Shown here: positions 32,855 through 43,302 of the stretch, one piece after another
How the letters are laid out: each line of letters begins with the position of its first letter
Numbering within the stretch: the first letter of the stretch is position 1
From: Oryzobacter faecalis
GTDB lineage: Bacteria > Actinomycetota > Actinomycetes > Actinomycetales > Dermatophilaceae
Direction: 5' to 3'
DNA length: 64,000 bases
NCBI RefSeq assembly: GCF_046764005.1
Contig: NZ_JBKOFW010000001.1
Coordinates: 682,001 to 746,000, forward strand
Made by a program: the position numbers and the translations under genes
The notes under the pieces: generated by a model
Told to the model about the DNA's origin: nothing
The model's input: only the letters and a program-made list of their open reading frames with translations
Databases searched by the model: none

Positions 32855-33588
32855 CCGGGGCCGGCGTGCAGGGCGCCACCGGGCAGCCCACGGCCGAGAC
32901 CGTCGAGGCCCTCATCCGGCACCGCCTGTCCACCGCCCTCGGCGGCTGGCGCGGGTCGGTCGAGACGGCCCTTCCCACCATCGCCTTCGTCGCGCTGTAC
33001 ACGTGGCGCCGCGACGTTCCGCTCGCTGCCGGCGCGGCGGTCGTCATCGCCCTCGTCCTCGCGGGGATCCGTGTGGCACAGCGGTCCTCGGTCCAACACG
33101 TCCTCGGCGCCGTGTTCGCCACCGCCATCGCCGCGTTCTTCGCGGTGCGTTCGGGCCGGGCCGAGGACGCGTTCCTGCCGGGCATCCTCACCAACGCCGG
33201 TTTCCTCGTGGCGACGCTCGTCTCGATCCTCACCCGCTGGCCGGCGGTCGGCTTCCTCGTCGGCGCCGGGGACCCCCGGGCCGCGGAGGACCTGTTCGCC
33301 TGGCGCCGTGACCGTGGCATGGTCCGCGTCTGCTCGCGCCTGACCTGGGTGCTCTGTGCGACCTACGCGATCCGCATCGCCGTCATGGTGCCGCTGTACC
33401 TCTCGGCCGAGGTCGCCTGGCTGGGTGCGGCGAAGATCGCCCTCGGGTGGCCGCTGTGGGTGGCCGCCGTGGCGGTCATGGGCTGGCTCCTCGTCGCGGG
33501 CCACACCCCGCTGGAACCGGGGCGTGGCCCGGGTGCCGAGCACGACGTCGCGCCCGCCCGCCGCGACGAGGACCCCGTCCGGGACTGA
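32851..33588 (+). CDS. DUF3159 integral membrane protein
   Basis: A membrane protein of 245 residues of DUF3159 (Rv2693c family), function unknown. Seen: an N-terminal amphipathic part TAETVEALIRHRLSTALGGW, then about six membrane segments starting ETALPTIAFVALYTW, through VPLAAGAAVVIALVLAGIRV, HVLGAVFATAIAAFFAV and TNAGFLVATLVSILTRWPAV, with the conserved cytoplasmic loop AWRRDRGMVRVCSRLTWVL. The C-terminal 30 residues are charged. The GTG start overlaps the upstream stop. It converges on the TrkA-family gene 21 bp away; a transport role tied to potassium has been suggested by synteny only. Confidence 0.88.
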   Translation: MTGAGVQGATGQPTAETVEALIRHRLSTALGGWRGSVETALPTIAFVALYTWRRDVPLAAGAAVVIALVLAGIRVAQRSSVQHVLGAVFATAIAAFFAVRSGRAEDAFLPGILTNAGFLVATLVSILTRWPAVGFLVGAGDPRAAEDLFAWRRDRGMVRVCSRLTWVLCATYAIRIAVMVPLYLSAEVAWLGAAKIALGWPLWVAAVAVMGWLLVAGHTPLEPGRGPGAEHDVAPARRDEDPVRD

Positions 33589-33609
33589 CGACCGCAGCAG
33601 CGACCGTGC

Positions 33610-34317
33610 TCAGAGGTCGTCGTCGTCGTCGCCACCCTCGGTCTCGCGCTTGTGGCGCTGACCGGGGGAGAGGAGCGTCTCGAGCTCGGCCTCGACGTCG
33701 GGCGTGGTGATGAAGAGCAGCTCGTCCAGGGGCTCGAGCGCGTCGTCGCGGCTCGGCGCGATGGGGAGGCCCTCGCGGATGATCCCGGTGAGGACGGTGC
33801 TGCCCGGGAACGGTACGTCGCCGACCCGGGAGCCGGCGTAGGGGCTGCCGACGGGGAGGGTCATCTCGACCATCATCGCCTTGCCCTGCTGGAACTCGAA
33901 GATCCGCACGAGGTCACCGACGCTCACGGCCTCCTCGACGAGCGCCGTCATCAGGCGCGGGGTCGAGACAGCGACGTCGACGCCCCAGGCCTCGTCGAAC
34001 ATCCACTCGTTGCGGGGGTTGTTGACGCGGGCGACGGTGCGGGGCACGCCGAACTCGGTCTTGGCGAGCAGCGACAGGACGAGGTTGACCTTGTCGTCGC
34101 CGGTGGCCGCGACGACGACGTCGCAGTCGGCCAGGCCCGCCTCGGACAGCGAGTCGATCTCGCAGGCGTCGGCCTGCAGCCAGCTGGCGTCAGGGACCTT
34201 CGCCACACGCTCGGCATCGGCGTCGCGGTCGATGAGGAGGACGTGGTGCTCGTTGCGCAGGAGCTCGCGGGCGATGGAGCGCCCGACGCTTCCGGCTCCG
34301 GCGATGACGACGCGCAT
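33610..34317 (-). CDS. TrkA-family potassium uptake protein (CeoC-like)
   Basis: A cytosolic regulatory subunit of 235 residues of Trk/Ktr-type potassium transport. Seen: the RCK_N Rossmann motif MRVVIAGAGSVGRSIARELL with the acidic residue in VLLIDRDADAERV, DVVVAATGDDKVNLVLSLLA, and a C-terminal RCK_C domain from about residue 135 (AMMVEMTLPVGSPYAGSRVG), ending in the acidic tail GGDDDDDL. The start is ATG at 34317, 20 bp after the first TrkA gene. Two separate TrkA proteins side by side correspond to ceoB-ceoC of mycobacteria. The membrane TrkH/KtrB partner is not in the window. Confidence 0.9.
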   Translation of the reverse strand: MRVVIAGAGSVGRSIARELLRNEHHVLLIDRDADAERVAKVPDASWLQADACEIDSLSEAGLADCDVVVAATGDDKVNLVLSLLAKTEFGVPRTVARVNNPRNEWMFDEAWGVDVAVSTPRLMTALVEEAVSVGDLVRIFEFQQGKAMMVEMTLPVGSPYAGSRVGDVPFPGSTVLTGIIREGLPIAPSRDDALEPLDELLFITTPDVEAELETLLSPGQRHKRETEGGDDDDDL

Positions 34318-34336
34318 GGGTGTGGGGCCTTTCGGG

Positions 34337-35002
34337 TCAGGAGCTCGAGGGGGGAGCGCTGTCGAGGACCTTCTCCGCGGCGGCGAGGTCCTCGCGGCGC
34401 AGCGCGAGGTGGACGAGGTCGCCCTCCTGGTAGACCGTGTCGGCCGTCGGCAGCAGGCCGTCACCGAGCCTGGTCACGTAGGCCACGCGGCCGCCGGTGG
34501 CGTGCTCGACCTCGGACAGCCGCCGGCCGGTCCACGCCGTCGCGACGGGCATCTCGGCGATGACGACCCGCCCCGACGGGTCGGTGAACTCCGGCACGTG
34601 TCCCTGGGGGAGCAGCCGGCGGAGCATCTGGTCGCTCGTCCACTTCACCGTGGCGACGGTGGGGATGCCGAGGCGCTGGTAGATCTCGGCGCGGCCGGGG
34701 TCGTAGATGCGCGCGACGACGTTCTCGACGCCGTACTTCTCGCGCGCGACGCGGGCCGCGAGGATGTTGGAGTTGTCGCCGCTCGAGACGGCCGCGAAGG
34801 CGTAGGCGTGGTCGATCCCGGCCGCGCGCAACGTGTTCCGGTCGAACCCGACCCCGGTGACCGTCCGGCCCTCGAAGCTCGTACCGAGGCGACGGAAGGC
34901 CGACTCTTCCTGGTCGATGACGGCGACCTCGTGGCCGGCCCGCTCGATGGCGCGGGCGAGGGAGGCCCCCACGCGGCCGCAGCCCATGATGACGAAGTGC
35001 AC
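34337..35002 (-). CDS. TrkA-family potassium uptake protein (CeoB-like)
   Basis: A protein of 221 residues with one RCK_N and one RCK_C domain. Seen: VHFVIMGCGRVGASLARAIE, EVAVIDQEESAFRRLG (ribose-contacting acidic residue), FAAVSSGDNSNILAARVARE and VVARIYDPGRAEIYQRLGIP, then the C-terminal domain with VTRLGDGLLPTADTVYQEGD and LVHLALRREDLAAAEKVL. It binds NAD(H) or nucleotides and would gate a potassium transporter. GTG at 35002 is leaderless: TACCGT on the minus strand (35015-35010) ends 7 nt before it. It is divergent from the KimA-like transporter gene, 89 bp apart. Confidence 0.9.
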   Translation of the reverse strand: MHFVIMGCGRVGASLARAIERAGHEVAVIDQEESAFRRLGTSFEGRTVTGVGFDRNTLRAAGIDHAYAFAAVSSGDNSNILAARVAREKYGVENVVARIYDPGRAEIYQRLGIPTVATVKWTSDQMLRRLLPQGHVPEFTDPSGRVVIAEMPVATAWTGRRLSEVEHATGGRVAYVTRLGDGLLPTADTVYQEGDLVHLALRREDLAAAEKVLDSAPPSSS

Positions 35003-35009
35003 GGTCCCG

Positions 35010-35084
35010 ACGGTACACGGGAGGACCTCACCCTGAGAGCCCGTCCGGGACGAGGGCGGCACCGGACCCGCATCGCCCTACAGT
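35010..35084. promoter_or_regulatory. Divergent leaderless promoters of ceoB-like and kimA-like genes
   Basis: On the minus strand TACCGT (35015-35010) precedes GTG 35002 by 7 nt. On the plus strand TACAGT (35079-35084) precedes GTG 35092 by 7 nt. The 89-bp gap leaves no room for a c-di-AMP riboswitch, which controls kimA homologues in Bacillus. The -35 elements are weak. Confidence 0.55.
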
Positions 35085-35091
35085 GTCTGTC

Positions 35092-37104
35092 GTGTCTTCT
35101 CCCGGACGTCTCGTCAAGCGGGTCCTCCTCGGCCGCGCCATGCGCAGCGACAAGCTCCACGAGACCCTGCTCCCCAAGCGCGTCGCGCTCCCCGTGTTCG
35201 CCAGCGACGCGCTGTCCTCGGTCTCCTACGCCCCCGACGAGATCCTCCTGACCCTGGGTCTCGCCGGCGGTGCGCTGGCGCTGACCCACTCGTGGGAGAT
35301 CGCCCTCGCGGTCGTCGTCGTCATGGCCGTCGTCATCGCGAGCTACCGGCAGAACGTGCGGGCCTACCCCTCCGGTGGCGGTGACTACGAGGTGGCCAGC
35401 GTCAACCTCGGACCGAAGGCCGGCCTCACGGTCGCCAGCGCGCTCCTCGTCGACTACGTGCTCACCGTCGCGGTGTCGGTGTCGGCGGGGGTCCAGAACG
35501 CGGCGAACTCCTTCTCCTTCGTGCGCGGCCACGAGGCGGTCGTCGCCGTCGTCATCATCGTGGCGCTGACGGCGATGAACCTGCGCGGCGTGCGCGAGTC
35601 CGGCACGGCCTTCGCCATCCCCACGTACACGTTCATGGTGACCATCCTCGGCATGGCGGCCGTCGGCATCTGGCGGCACAGCACGGGCACCCTGCCGCCG
35701 GCCGAGAGCGCCGACCTCGAGCTGCTCTCGGAGCCCGGGTACGAGGGCATCACCGGGCTGGCGCTCGCCTTCCTGTTCCTGCGCGCCTTCTCCTCGGGCT
35801 GCGCCGCGCTGACCGGCGTCGAGGCCATCAGCAACGGGGTGCCGGCCTTCCGCAAGCCCAAGAGTGCGAACGCCGCCACGACGCTGCTGCTCATGGGCGT
35901 CATCTCGGTGACGATGCTCCTGTCCATGGTCGCCCTCGCCACGTGGACCGGCATCAAGTACGCCGAGGACCCGGCGGTGCAGCTGGCCCGCGACGGCGTC
36001 CCGGTCGGTGAGGGCTACGTGCAGGACACGGTCATGGGCCAGGTCGCGGAGTCGGTGTTCGCGGGCTTCACCCCGGGTGTCGTCCTCGTGTCCGTCGTCA
36101 CCGGGCTGATCCTCGTGCTCGCCGCCAACACCGCGTTCAACGGGTTCCCGGTGCTCGGCTCGATCCTCGCCCGCGACGGCTTCCTGCCGCGCCAGCTGCA
36201 CACCCGCGGGGACCGGCTCGCGTTCTCCAACGGCATCCTCATCCTCGCCGGGGCGGCGGCCGCGCTCGTCTGGATCTACGACGCCCAGGTGACCCGGCTC
36301 ATCCAGCTGTACATCGTCGGCGTCTTCGTCTCCTTCACGCTGTCCCAGATCGGGATGGTGCGGCACTGGAACCGGCACCTGCGCCTCGAACGCGACCCCG
36401 CCGAGCGCCGTCGCATGCTGCGCAGCCGGGTCATCAACGGCATCGGCGCGGCGATGTCGGGCACGGTGCTGCTCGTCGTGCTCGCGACGAAGTTCCTGCA
36501 GGGCGCGGGCTTCGCGATCGCGGCCATGGTCGTGCTCTTCGTGCTCATGACCGGCATCGCCAGGCACTACGCCAAGGTCCGCGACGAGCTGCGCGTCGAC
36601 GAGGACGACACCAGGCAGCAGATGCTGCCCTCGCGGGTCCACGCCATCGTCCTCGTCTCCAAGATCCACAAGCCGACGCTGCGCGCCATCGCCTACGCAC
36701 GCGCGACGCGCCCCTCGGTCCTCGAGGCGCTCACGGTCGACGTCGACCCCGACGAGACGCGGGCGCTGCAGGCCGAGTGGGACCGCCGCGACATCCCGGT
36801 CCCGCTCAAGGCGCTGGACAGCCCCTACCGCGAGATCACCAGGCCGATCGTCGACTACGTCAAGTCGATCCGGTCCGGAAGCCCGCGCGACATCGTCGTC
36901 GTCTACATCCCCGAGTACGTCCTCGGGCACTGGTGGGAGCAGGTCCTGCACAACCAGAGCGCCCTGCGGCTCAAGGGCCGGCTGCTCTTCACCCCGGGTG
37001 TCATGGTCTCGTCCGTGCCGTGGCAGCTGGCCTCCTCCGCGGGGGTCGAGGACCGTCTCGACGACGTACCCGTCGTCGGTGACGTCCGCCGCGGCGACCA
37101 CTGA
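35092..37104 (+). CDS. KimA-like APC-superfamily transporter
   Basis: A transporter of 670 residues resembling the KimA (YdaO) potassium/proton symporter family. Seen: LLPKRVALPVFASDALSSVS, SYAPDEILLTLGLAGGALAL (TM1 region), the loop RQNVRAYPSGGGDYEVASVN, FLFLRAFSSGCAALTGVEAI and SNGVPAFRKPKSANAATT (TM6 region), ANTAFNGFPVLGSILARDGF (TM8 region), about 12 membrane segments to residue 505, then a cytosolic domain of about 165 residues (HAIVLVSKIHKPTLRAIAYA; VVYIPEYVLGHWWEQVLHNQ), as in KimA. GTG at 35092 is decided by the leaderless -10; GTG at 35083 overlaps that element. Potassium as substrate is inferred from the family and from the divergent TrkA pair. The stop overlaps the TrmA-type start. 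Confidence 0.85.
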   Translation: MSSPGRLVKRVLLGRAMRSDKLHETLLPKRVALPVFASDALSSVSYAPDEILLTLGLAGGALALTHSWEIALAVVVVMAVVIASYRQNVRAYPSGGGDYEVASVNLGPKAGLTVASALLVDYVLTVAVSVSAGVQNAANSFSFVRGHEAVVAVVIIVALTAMNLRGVRESGTAFAIPTYTFMVTILGMAAVGIWRHSTGTLPPAESADLELLSEPGYEGITGLALAFLFLRAFSSGCAALTGVEAISNGVPAFRKPKSANAATTLLLMGVISVTMLLSMVALATWTGIKYAEDPAVQLARDGVPVGEGYVQDTVMGQVAESVFAGFTPGVVLVSVVTGLILVLAANTAFNGFPVLGSILARDGFLPRQLHTRGDRLAFSNGILILAGAAAALVWIYDAQVTRLIQLYIVGVFVSFTLSQIGMVRHWNRHLRLERDPAERRRMLRSRVINGIGAAMSGTVLLVVLATKFLQGAGFAIAAMVVLFVLMTGIARHYAKVRDELRVDEDDTRQQMLPSRVHAIVLVSKIHKPTLRAIAYARATRPSVLEALTVDVDPDETRALQAEWDRRDIPVPLKALDSPYREITRPIVDYVKSIRSGSPRDIVVVYIPEYVLGHWWEQVLHNQSALRLKGRLLFTPGVMVSSVPWQLASSAGVEDRLDDVPVVGDVRRGDH

Positions 37105-38420
37105 TGGCCTCACCCGGCGAGGGCCTGCCGGTCGGTGCCGAGGTCGAGGTCGACGTGACGGCGTTCGCCCACGGCGGCCACGCCGTCGCCCGCCACGAGG
37201 GGCAGGTGCTCTTCGTCCGGCACGCGCTGCCCGGTGAGCGGGTCCGCGCCCTCGTGACGTCGGCCGGTGCGGGGGAGCGGTTCCTGCGCGCCGACGCCGT
37301 CTCGGTGCTCTCGGCCTCACCCGACCGGGTGGAGCCGCCGTGCCCCTGGGCGGTGCCGGGCGGGTGCGGGGGGTGCGACCTCCAGCACGTCTCGCTCGCC
37401 GGCCAGCGGGCGCTCAAGGCCGGCGTGGTCCGCGAGCAGCTCTCCCGACTCGCCCGGCTGGAGGTCGACGTCGAGGTCGAGGCGGTCCCGGGCGACGACG
37501 CCGGCCTGGACTGGAGGACGCGCGTCGAGTTCGCCGTCGACGACTCCGGCCGCGCAGGGCTGCGCCGGTACCGCTCGCACGACGTCGTCCCGGTCGACCA
37601 CTGCCGCATCGCGGCGCCGGGCGTCGACCGCCTGCGCGTCACCGAGGGGTCGTGGGACGGTGCGGAGGCCGTCGACGCCGTCGCACCGTCGGTCGGGGAG
37701 CCGGTCGTCGTGCGGGTGCCGGAGGACGGTGCGGGCCCTGTCGTCCGCGAGCGCGTCGCGACGTCGTGGACCGGTCCCGACGGCGCGACGGTCACCTTCG
37801 ACCGGACCTTCGACGTCGACGCCCGCGGCTTCTGGCAGGTCCACCCCGGCGCCGCGCCGACCTTCCTGGCCGCCGTCATGGGCGAGCTCGGCGTCCGCGA
37901 GGGGGAGCGCGTTCTCGACCTCTACTGCGGGGTCGGCCTGTTCACCGCGGCGCTCGCCGAGGCGGTGGGGCCGTCCGGCCAGGTCGTCGCCGTCGAGGCC
38001 GACGCCGCCGCCACCGACCACGCGCGCACCAACCTCGCCGACCACCCCCAGGTGGCGGTCCTCACCGCCCGGGTCGACGACGCCTTCGGGGTGGCCCGCC
38101 CGGTGCGCCGGGGTCCCTCGCGGCGCACGGGCCGACCGCGCGCGGCCGCGAGGTCGCCCCTCGTCCCGCCCACGGCCGACGTCGTCGTCCTCGACCCCCC
38201 GCGCTCGGGTGCGGGCCGGGGTGTCTGCGCGGAGGTCGCCCGGCTGCGGGCCCGCGTCATCGTGTACGTCGCGTGCGACCCCGCGGCGCTGGCCCGCGAC
38301 ACCGCCGCCCTCGTGGAGGCGGGGTACCGGCTCGACCGCCTGCGGGCCTTCGACGCCTTCCCGATGACGCACCACGTCGAGTGCGTCGCCACCTTCCGCC
38401 CGGCCGAGGGAGGCCGGTGA
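37104..38420 (+). CDS. TrmA/RumA-family RNA (uracil-5-)-methyltransferase
   Basis: An enzyme of 438 residues that transfers a methyl group from SAM to C5 of uracil in rRNA or tRNA. Seen: an N-terminal TRAM domain (VEVDVTAFAHGGHAVARHEG), an iron-sulfur motif CPWAVPGGCGGCDLQH plus DHCRIA suggesting four Cys ligands as in RumA/RlmD, SAM motif VLDLYCGVGLFTAALAEAVG, DVVVLDPPRSGAG, and the catalytic Cys in VIVYVACDPAALARD, ending with AFPMTHHVECVATF. The iron-sulfur motif favours an RlmD/RlmCD-like rRNA enzyme, but the exact uridine cannot be told. It starts in TGATG overlap with the KimA-like gene and overlaps the next gene by GTGA. Confidence 0.88.
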   Translation: MASPGEGLPVGAEVEVDVTAFAHGGHAVARHEGQVLFVRHALPGERVRALVTSAGAGERFLRADAVSVLSASPDRVEPPCPWAVPGGCGGCDLQHVSLAGQRALKAGVVREQLSRLARLEVDVEVEAVPGDDAGLDWRTRVEFAVDDSGRAGLRRYRSHDVVPVDHCRIAAPGVDRLRVTEGSWDGAEAVDAVAPSVGEPVVVRVPEDGAGPVVRERVATSWTGPDGATVTFDRTFDVDARGFWQVHPGAAPTFLAAVMGELGVREGERVLDLYCGVGLFTAALAEAVGPSGQVVAVEADAAATDHARTNLADHPQVAVLTARVDDAFGVARPVRRGPSRRTGRPRAAARSPLVPPTADVVVLDPPRSGAGRGVCAEVARLRARVIVYVACDPAALARDTAALVEAGYRLDRLRAFDAFPMTHHVECVATFRPAEGGR

Positions 38421-39262
38421 CGGGCTGGGCGCGCGTCGACCACGCGACCCGGGTGATGTGGCGGCGGCTGGGGCGACCGGTCGACCTCGACACCCAGCCC
38501 TGGCTGCAGGCCCCCACGCACACGGCGGGGCCGGTGGGCGACGGCTGGCTGGACGCCGCGGCGCGCGCCGCGGGCGGGGAGGTCGTGCGCGACGACCCGA
38601 CGGCCGGCCTCCTCCCGGACCTCACCGCGCTCGACGGGCCGGGGTTCACGGCGCGGGACCTGCACCCGCTCGTCCGTGACTTCTACGAGCACACGGCGAC
38701 GTGGCGGATGGACGCGTGGTCCCAGTGGTCGCCGCTGGCCGCGCCCGGAGGCTCGCTCGTCGCCTGGGCGTTCGGGCGGCGCGTCCAGCAGCTCGCGATC
38801 CCCGTGCGCCCCCTCGACGTCTCGCGCGGGATCGACAGCCGCGTGCTGCCGGTCCTCGACGCCTCGGGGGACCAGGTGTGGGCGGGGTGGCTGCGCCGGC
38901 TTCGGGCCACCGACGACGTCCTGTTCAGCGGGGCGTACCGCAGCACGAGGGTGCCGGGGCACGACGGCGCCTGCGTCCACGTCGCGTTCCCGCTCGAGCT
39001 CGGCAACGTCCAGGTCTTCCTCGCCCCCACCGCACGCGAGGACGGGGCGCTCGTCCTCGACTCCGGCCCCGGCCGGTTCGGGGCCCCCGGCGCGTACGTC
39101 CTCGTGGTCGACGACGAGGGCGCCCACCACGCCGCGCGGGTCCCCGTGCACGAGCGGTTCGTCGTGTTCGTCGACGACGAGGGCGTCCTGCGCACCGACC
39201 ACCACCTGCGGGTCGGGCCACTGCGCTCGCTCCGTCTCCACTACCGGATGACGCGGGGCTGA
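38417..39262 (+). CDS. Unrecognised conserved-looking protein downstream of the TrmA-type gene
   Basis: A protein of 281 residues that I cannot assign. It starts with GTG in a 4-bp overlap (GTGA) with the methyltransferase stop, so it is translationally coupled and clearly expressed as part of that operon. Seen: many Trp residues (ATRVMWRRLGRP, VRDFYEHTATWRMDAWSQWS), an Asp/Arg-rich centre PVRPLDVSRGIDSRVLPVLD, a strand-rich part DQVWAGWLRRLRATDDVLFS and GACVHVAFPLELGNVQVFLA, and an ending HHLRVGPLRSLRLHYRMTRG. No signal peptide, membrane helix or known catalytic motif is visible. It looks like a globular alpha/beta protein, possibly a lipid- or polyketide-type beta-barrel, but that is a guess. 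Confidence 0.7.
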   Translation: MTGWARVDHATRVMWRRLGRPVDLDTQPWLQAPTHTAGPVGDGWLDAAARAAGGEVVRDDPTAGLLPDLTALDGPGFTARDLHPLVRDFYEHTATWRMDAWSQWSPLAAPGGSLVAWAFGRRVQQLAIPVRPLDVSRGIDSRVLPVLDASGDQVWAGWLRRLRATDDVLFSGAYRSTRVPGHDGACVHVAFPLELGNVQVFLAPTAREDGALVLDSGPGRFGAPGAYVLVVDDEGAHHAARVPVHERFVVFVDDEGVLRTDHHLRVGPLRSLRLHYRMTRG

Positions 39263-39363
39263 CCCGGTCGCGGCGCGGGGCCGGACCGACCGTCGTCGGG
39301 CGGCCCGGGCCTCGCGACGCGCCACCCACCGGCATAGGCTCGACGGGACCGGTGTCGTGTGCG

Positions 39364-39386
39364 TAAGATATCTTGACGTCAAGATA
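39364..39386 (+). promoter_or_regulatory. acnA promoter with perfect 18-bp palindromic operator
   Basis: TATCTTGACGTCAAGATA (39369-39386) is a complete palindrome. TAAGAT (39364-39369) fits a -10 element and overlaps its left edge, so the palindrome covers the expected transcription start. It lies 47 bp before the acnA start. A MarR- or TetR-type repressor is likely; TamR of Streptomyces, which controls aconitase genes in response to citrate-like ligands, is a candidate, but I cannot confirm its site from memory. Confidence 0.75.
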
Positions 39387-39432
39387 AATCGATCGGGTGC
39401 GCGCGACGACGCACGACCTGAAGGGAGCCCCG

Positions 39433-42102
<2,670 letters not shown>

Positions 42103-42116
42103 CCGTCGAACTTTTT

Positions 42117-42152
42117 CGGCGCGGCCGCATCCTCCGGGACGCGGCCGCGCCG
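42117..42152 (+). terminator. Rho-independent-like hairpin after acnA
   Basis: CGGCGCGGCCGC (42117-42128) pairs perfectly with GCGGCCGCGCCG (42141-42152) around a 12-nt loop, 15 bp after the acnA stop. No T-tract follows, which is usual for actinomycete terminators; a run of five T lies before it. Confidence 0.8.
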
Positions 42153-42372
42153 CTGTGTCGGACCGAGGGCTCCTCGCGCCAGTTGCGCTGCGCCACAGGC
42201 GTTTTCAGGCATCTCTGCAGGTCACGCGCGGTGCCATGACGTCGATGTCGGGATGCCGGTCCCGGTGTGCGGCAGCGCCGTCCGCGGAACCTGAGGGTTT
42301 ACACAGCGAGGAACGGGGCACACACTGGGGACACACCCGACTGCAACCGGGCCACCCGATCGGGGGATCGCC

Positions 42373-43212
42373 ATGTGGGCTGCACCGTCCATGAGAAGCC
42401 TCTCCAGGCTTCTCATCGGTGCTGCCTTCGTGCTCCTCGGCTGGGTCCTCAGCTCCTCCACCGTGGCCCAGGCCGACGACCGTGGCCTCCTCGGCGCGGT
42501 CACCTCGGCCGCGGGGCTCCCGGCGCCCGCCGAGCCCGCCGCCGTCGTCGTCACGGACGTCGTCGAGGCCGTACCTGCCACGACGAGCTCCGTGACGGCG
42601 ACCGTCGAGGACGTCGCCGCCGCGTCACCCGTCGCGCCCGTGGTCGATGAACCCGTCTCTGCCACAACGTCTTCCGTCGACGCAGTCGCGGCGACGGCGA
42701 GCGAGCAGGTCCTCGCTCCCGTGGCCGACGCCGTCGTCGCGACGGAGCAGGCCGTCGGCGAGGTTCCGGCGCCGACGGCGCCAGTCGCTCCGGTGCCCAC
42801 GCTCGCCGTCCCGGCTCCGACGGCGGACGGACCGGGGCTCGGGGCGGCCCCGGTCGAGCCGGCCCTCGGGGCGCTACGGGCCGAGGAGTCGGAGCGGAGC
42901 TCCCTCGGTGGAGCACATGACGTGGCGGCCGGCTCGCAGGTCGCCCCCCTGTTCGGCGCCGTCCAGCGGAAGGCTGAGCGCGAGCCTCCCGTGGCGCCGA
43001 GCGACCGCGAGCCGGTCGTCCCCTGGCCCTCGTGGCACCTGGGGTCGATGACGCCCACCTCGGCGCCCACCCTCCCCCTCACCCTCAGCATCGCCGTGCT
43101 CGGCACGGCGCTGCTCCTGATCCGTCCCGAGCGGCGCTGTTCCGCAGCCCGACTCGGGAGGCAGGCTCTTGCCGTCGGTCCTTCACTGGACCCCGGTTCC
43201 CGCCCTGGCTGA
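42373..43212 (+). CDS. Secreted Ala/Val/Pro-rich protein with C-terminal membrane anchor
   Basis: A protein of 279 residues, family not recognised. Seen: a signal peptide MWAAPSMRSLSRLLIGAAFV... ending near VAQA-DD, a long low-complexity extracellular region rich in Ala, Val, Pro and Thr (residues 37-225), one C-terminal membrane helix PLTLSIAVLGTALLLI (about 237-252), and a basic cytoplasmic tail RPERRCSAARLGRQAL. There is no LPxTG-type motif. Its signal-peptide end (AQADD) matches that of the chaplin-like protein encoded 90 bp downstream, which suggests shared export and a joint surface role. ATG 42373 lacks a strong ribosome binding site; ATG at 42391 (MRSLSR) is an alternative. Confidence 0.72.
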   Translation: MWAAPSMRSLSRLLIGAAFVLLGWVLSSSTVAQADDRGLLGAVTSAAGLPAPAEPAAVVVTDVVEAVPATTSSVTATVEDVAAASPVAPVVDEPVSATTSSVDAVAATASEQVLAPVADAVVATEQAVGEVPAPTAPVAPVPTLAVPAPTADGPGLGAAPVEPALGALRAEESERSSLGGAHDVAAGSQVAPLFGAVQRKAEREPPVAPSDREPVVPWPSWHLGSMTPTSAPTLPLTLSIAVLGTALLLIRPERRCSAARLGRQALAVGPSLDPGSRPG

Positions 43213-43302
43213 TGCCGCTCCGGCCCGCCCTCGTCCGAGGGCGAGCCGTCCGAGCCGTGCCCGCACCCGCGGGCGTCCAGCATCAGCAGGAAAGGGAAGA
43301 CC

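Noticed and set aside
35003..35091. c-di-AMP (ydaO-type) riboswitch upstream of the KimA-like gene
   Set aside because: Only 89 bp lie between divergent starts and both promoters appear leaderless; no conserved riboswitch elements were seen.
42103..42372. Small RNA or riboswitch ahead of the surface-protein genes
   Set aside because: Apart from the acnA terminator hairpin I see no conserved structure or promoter I can defend.
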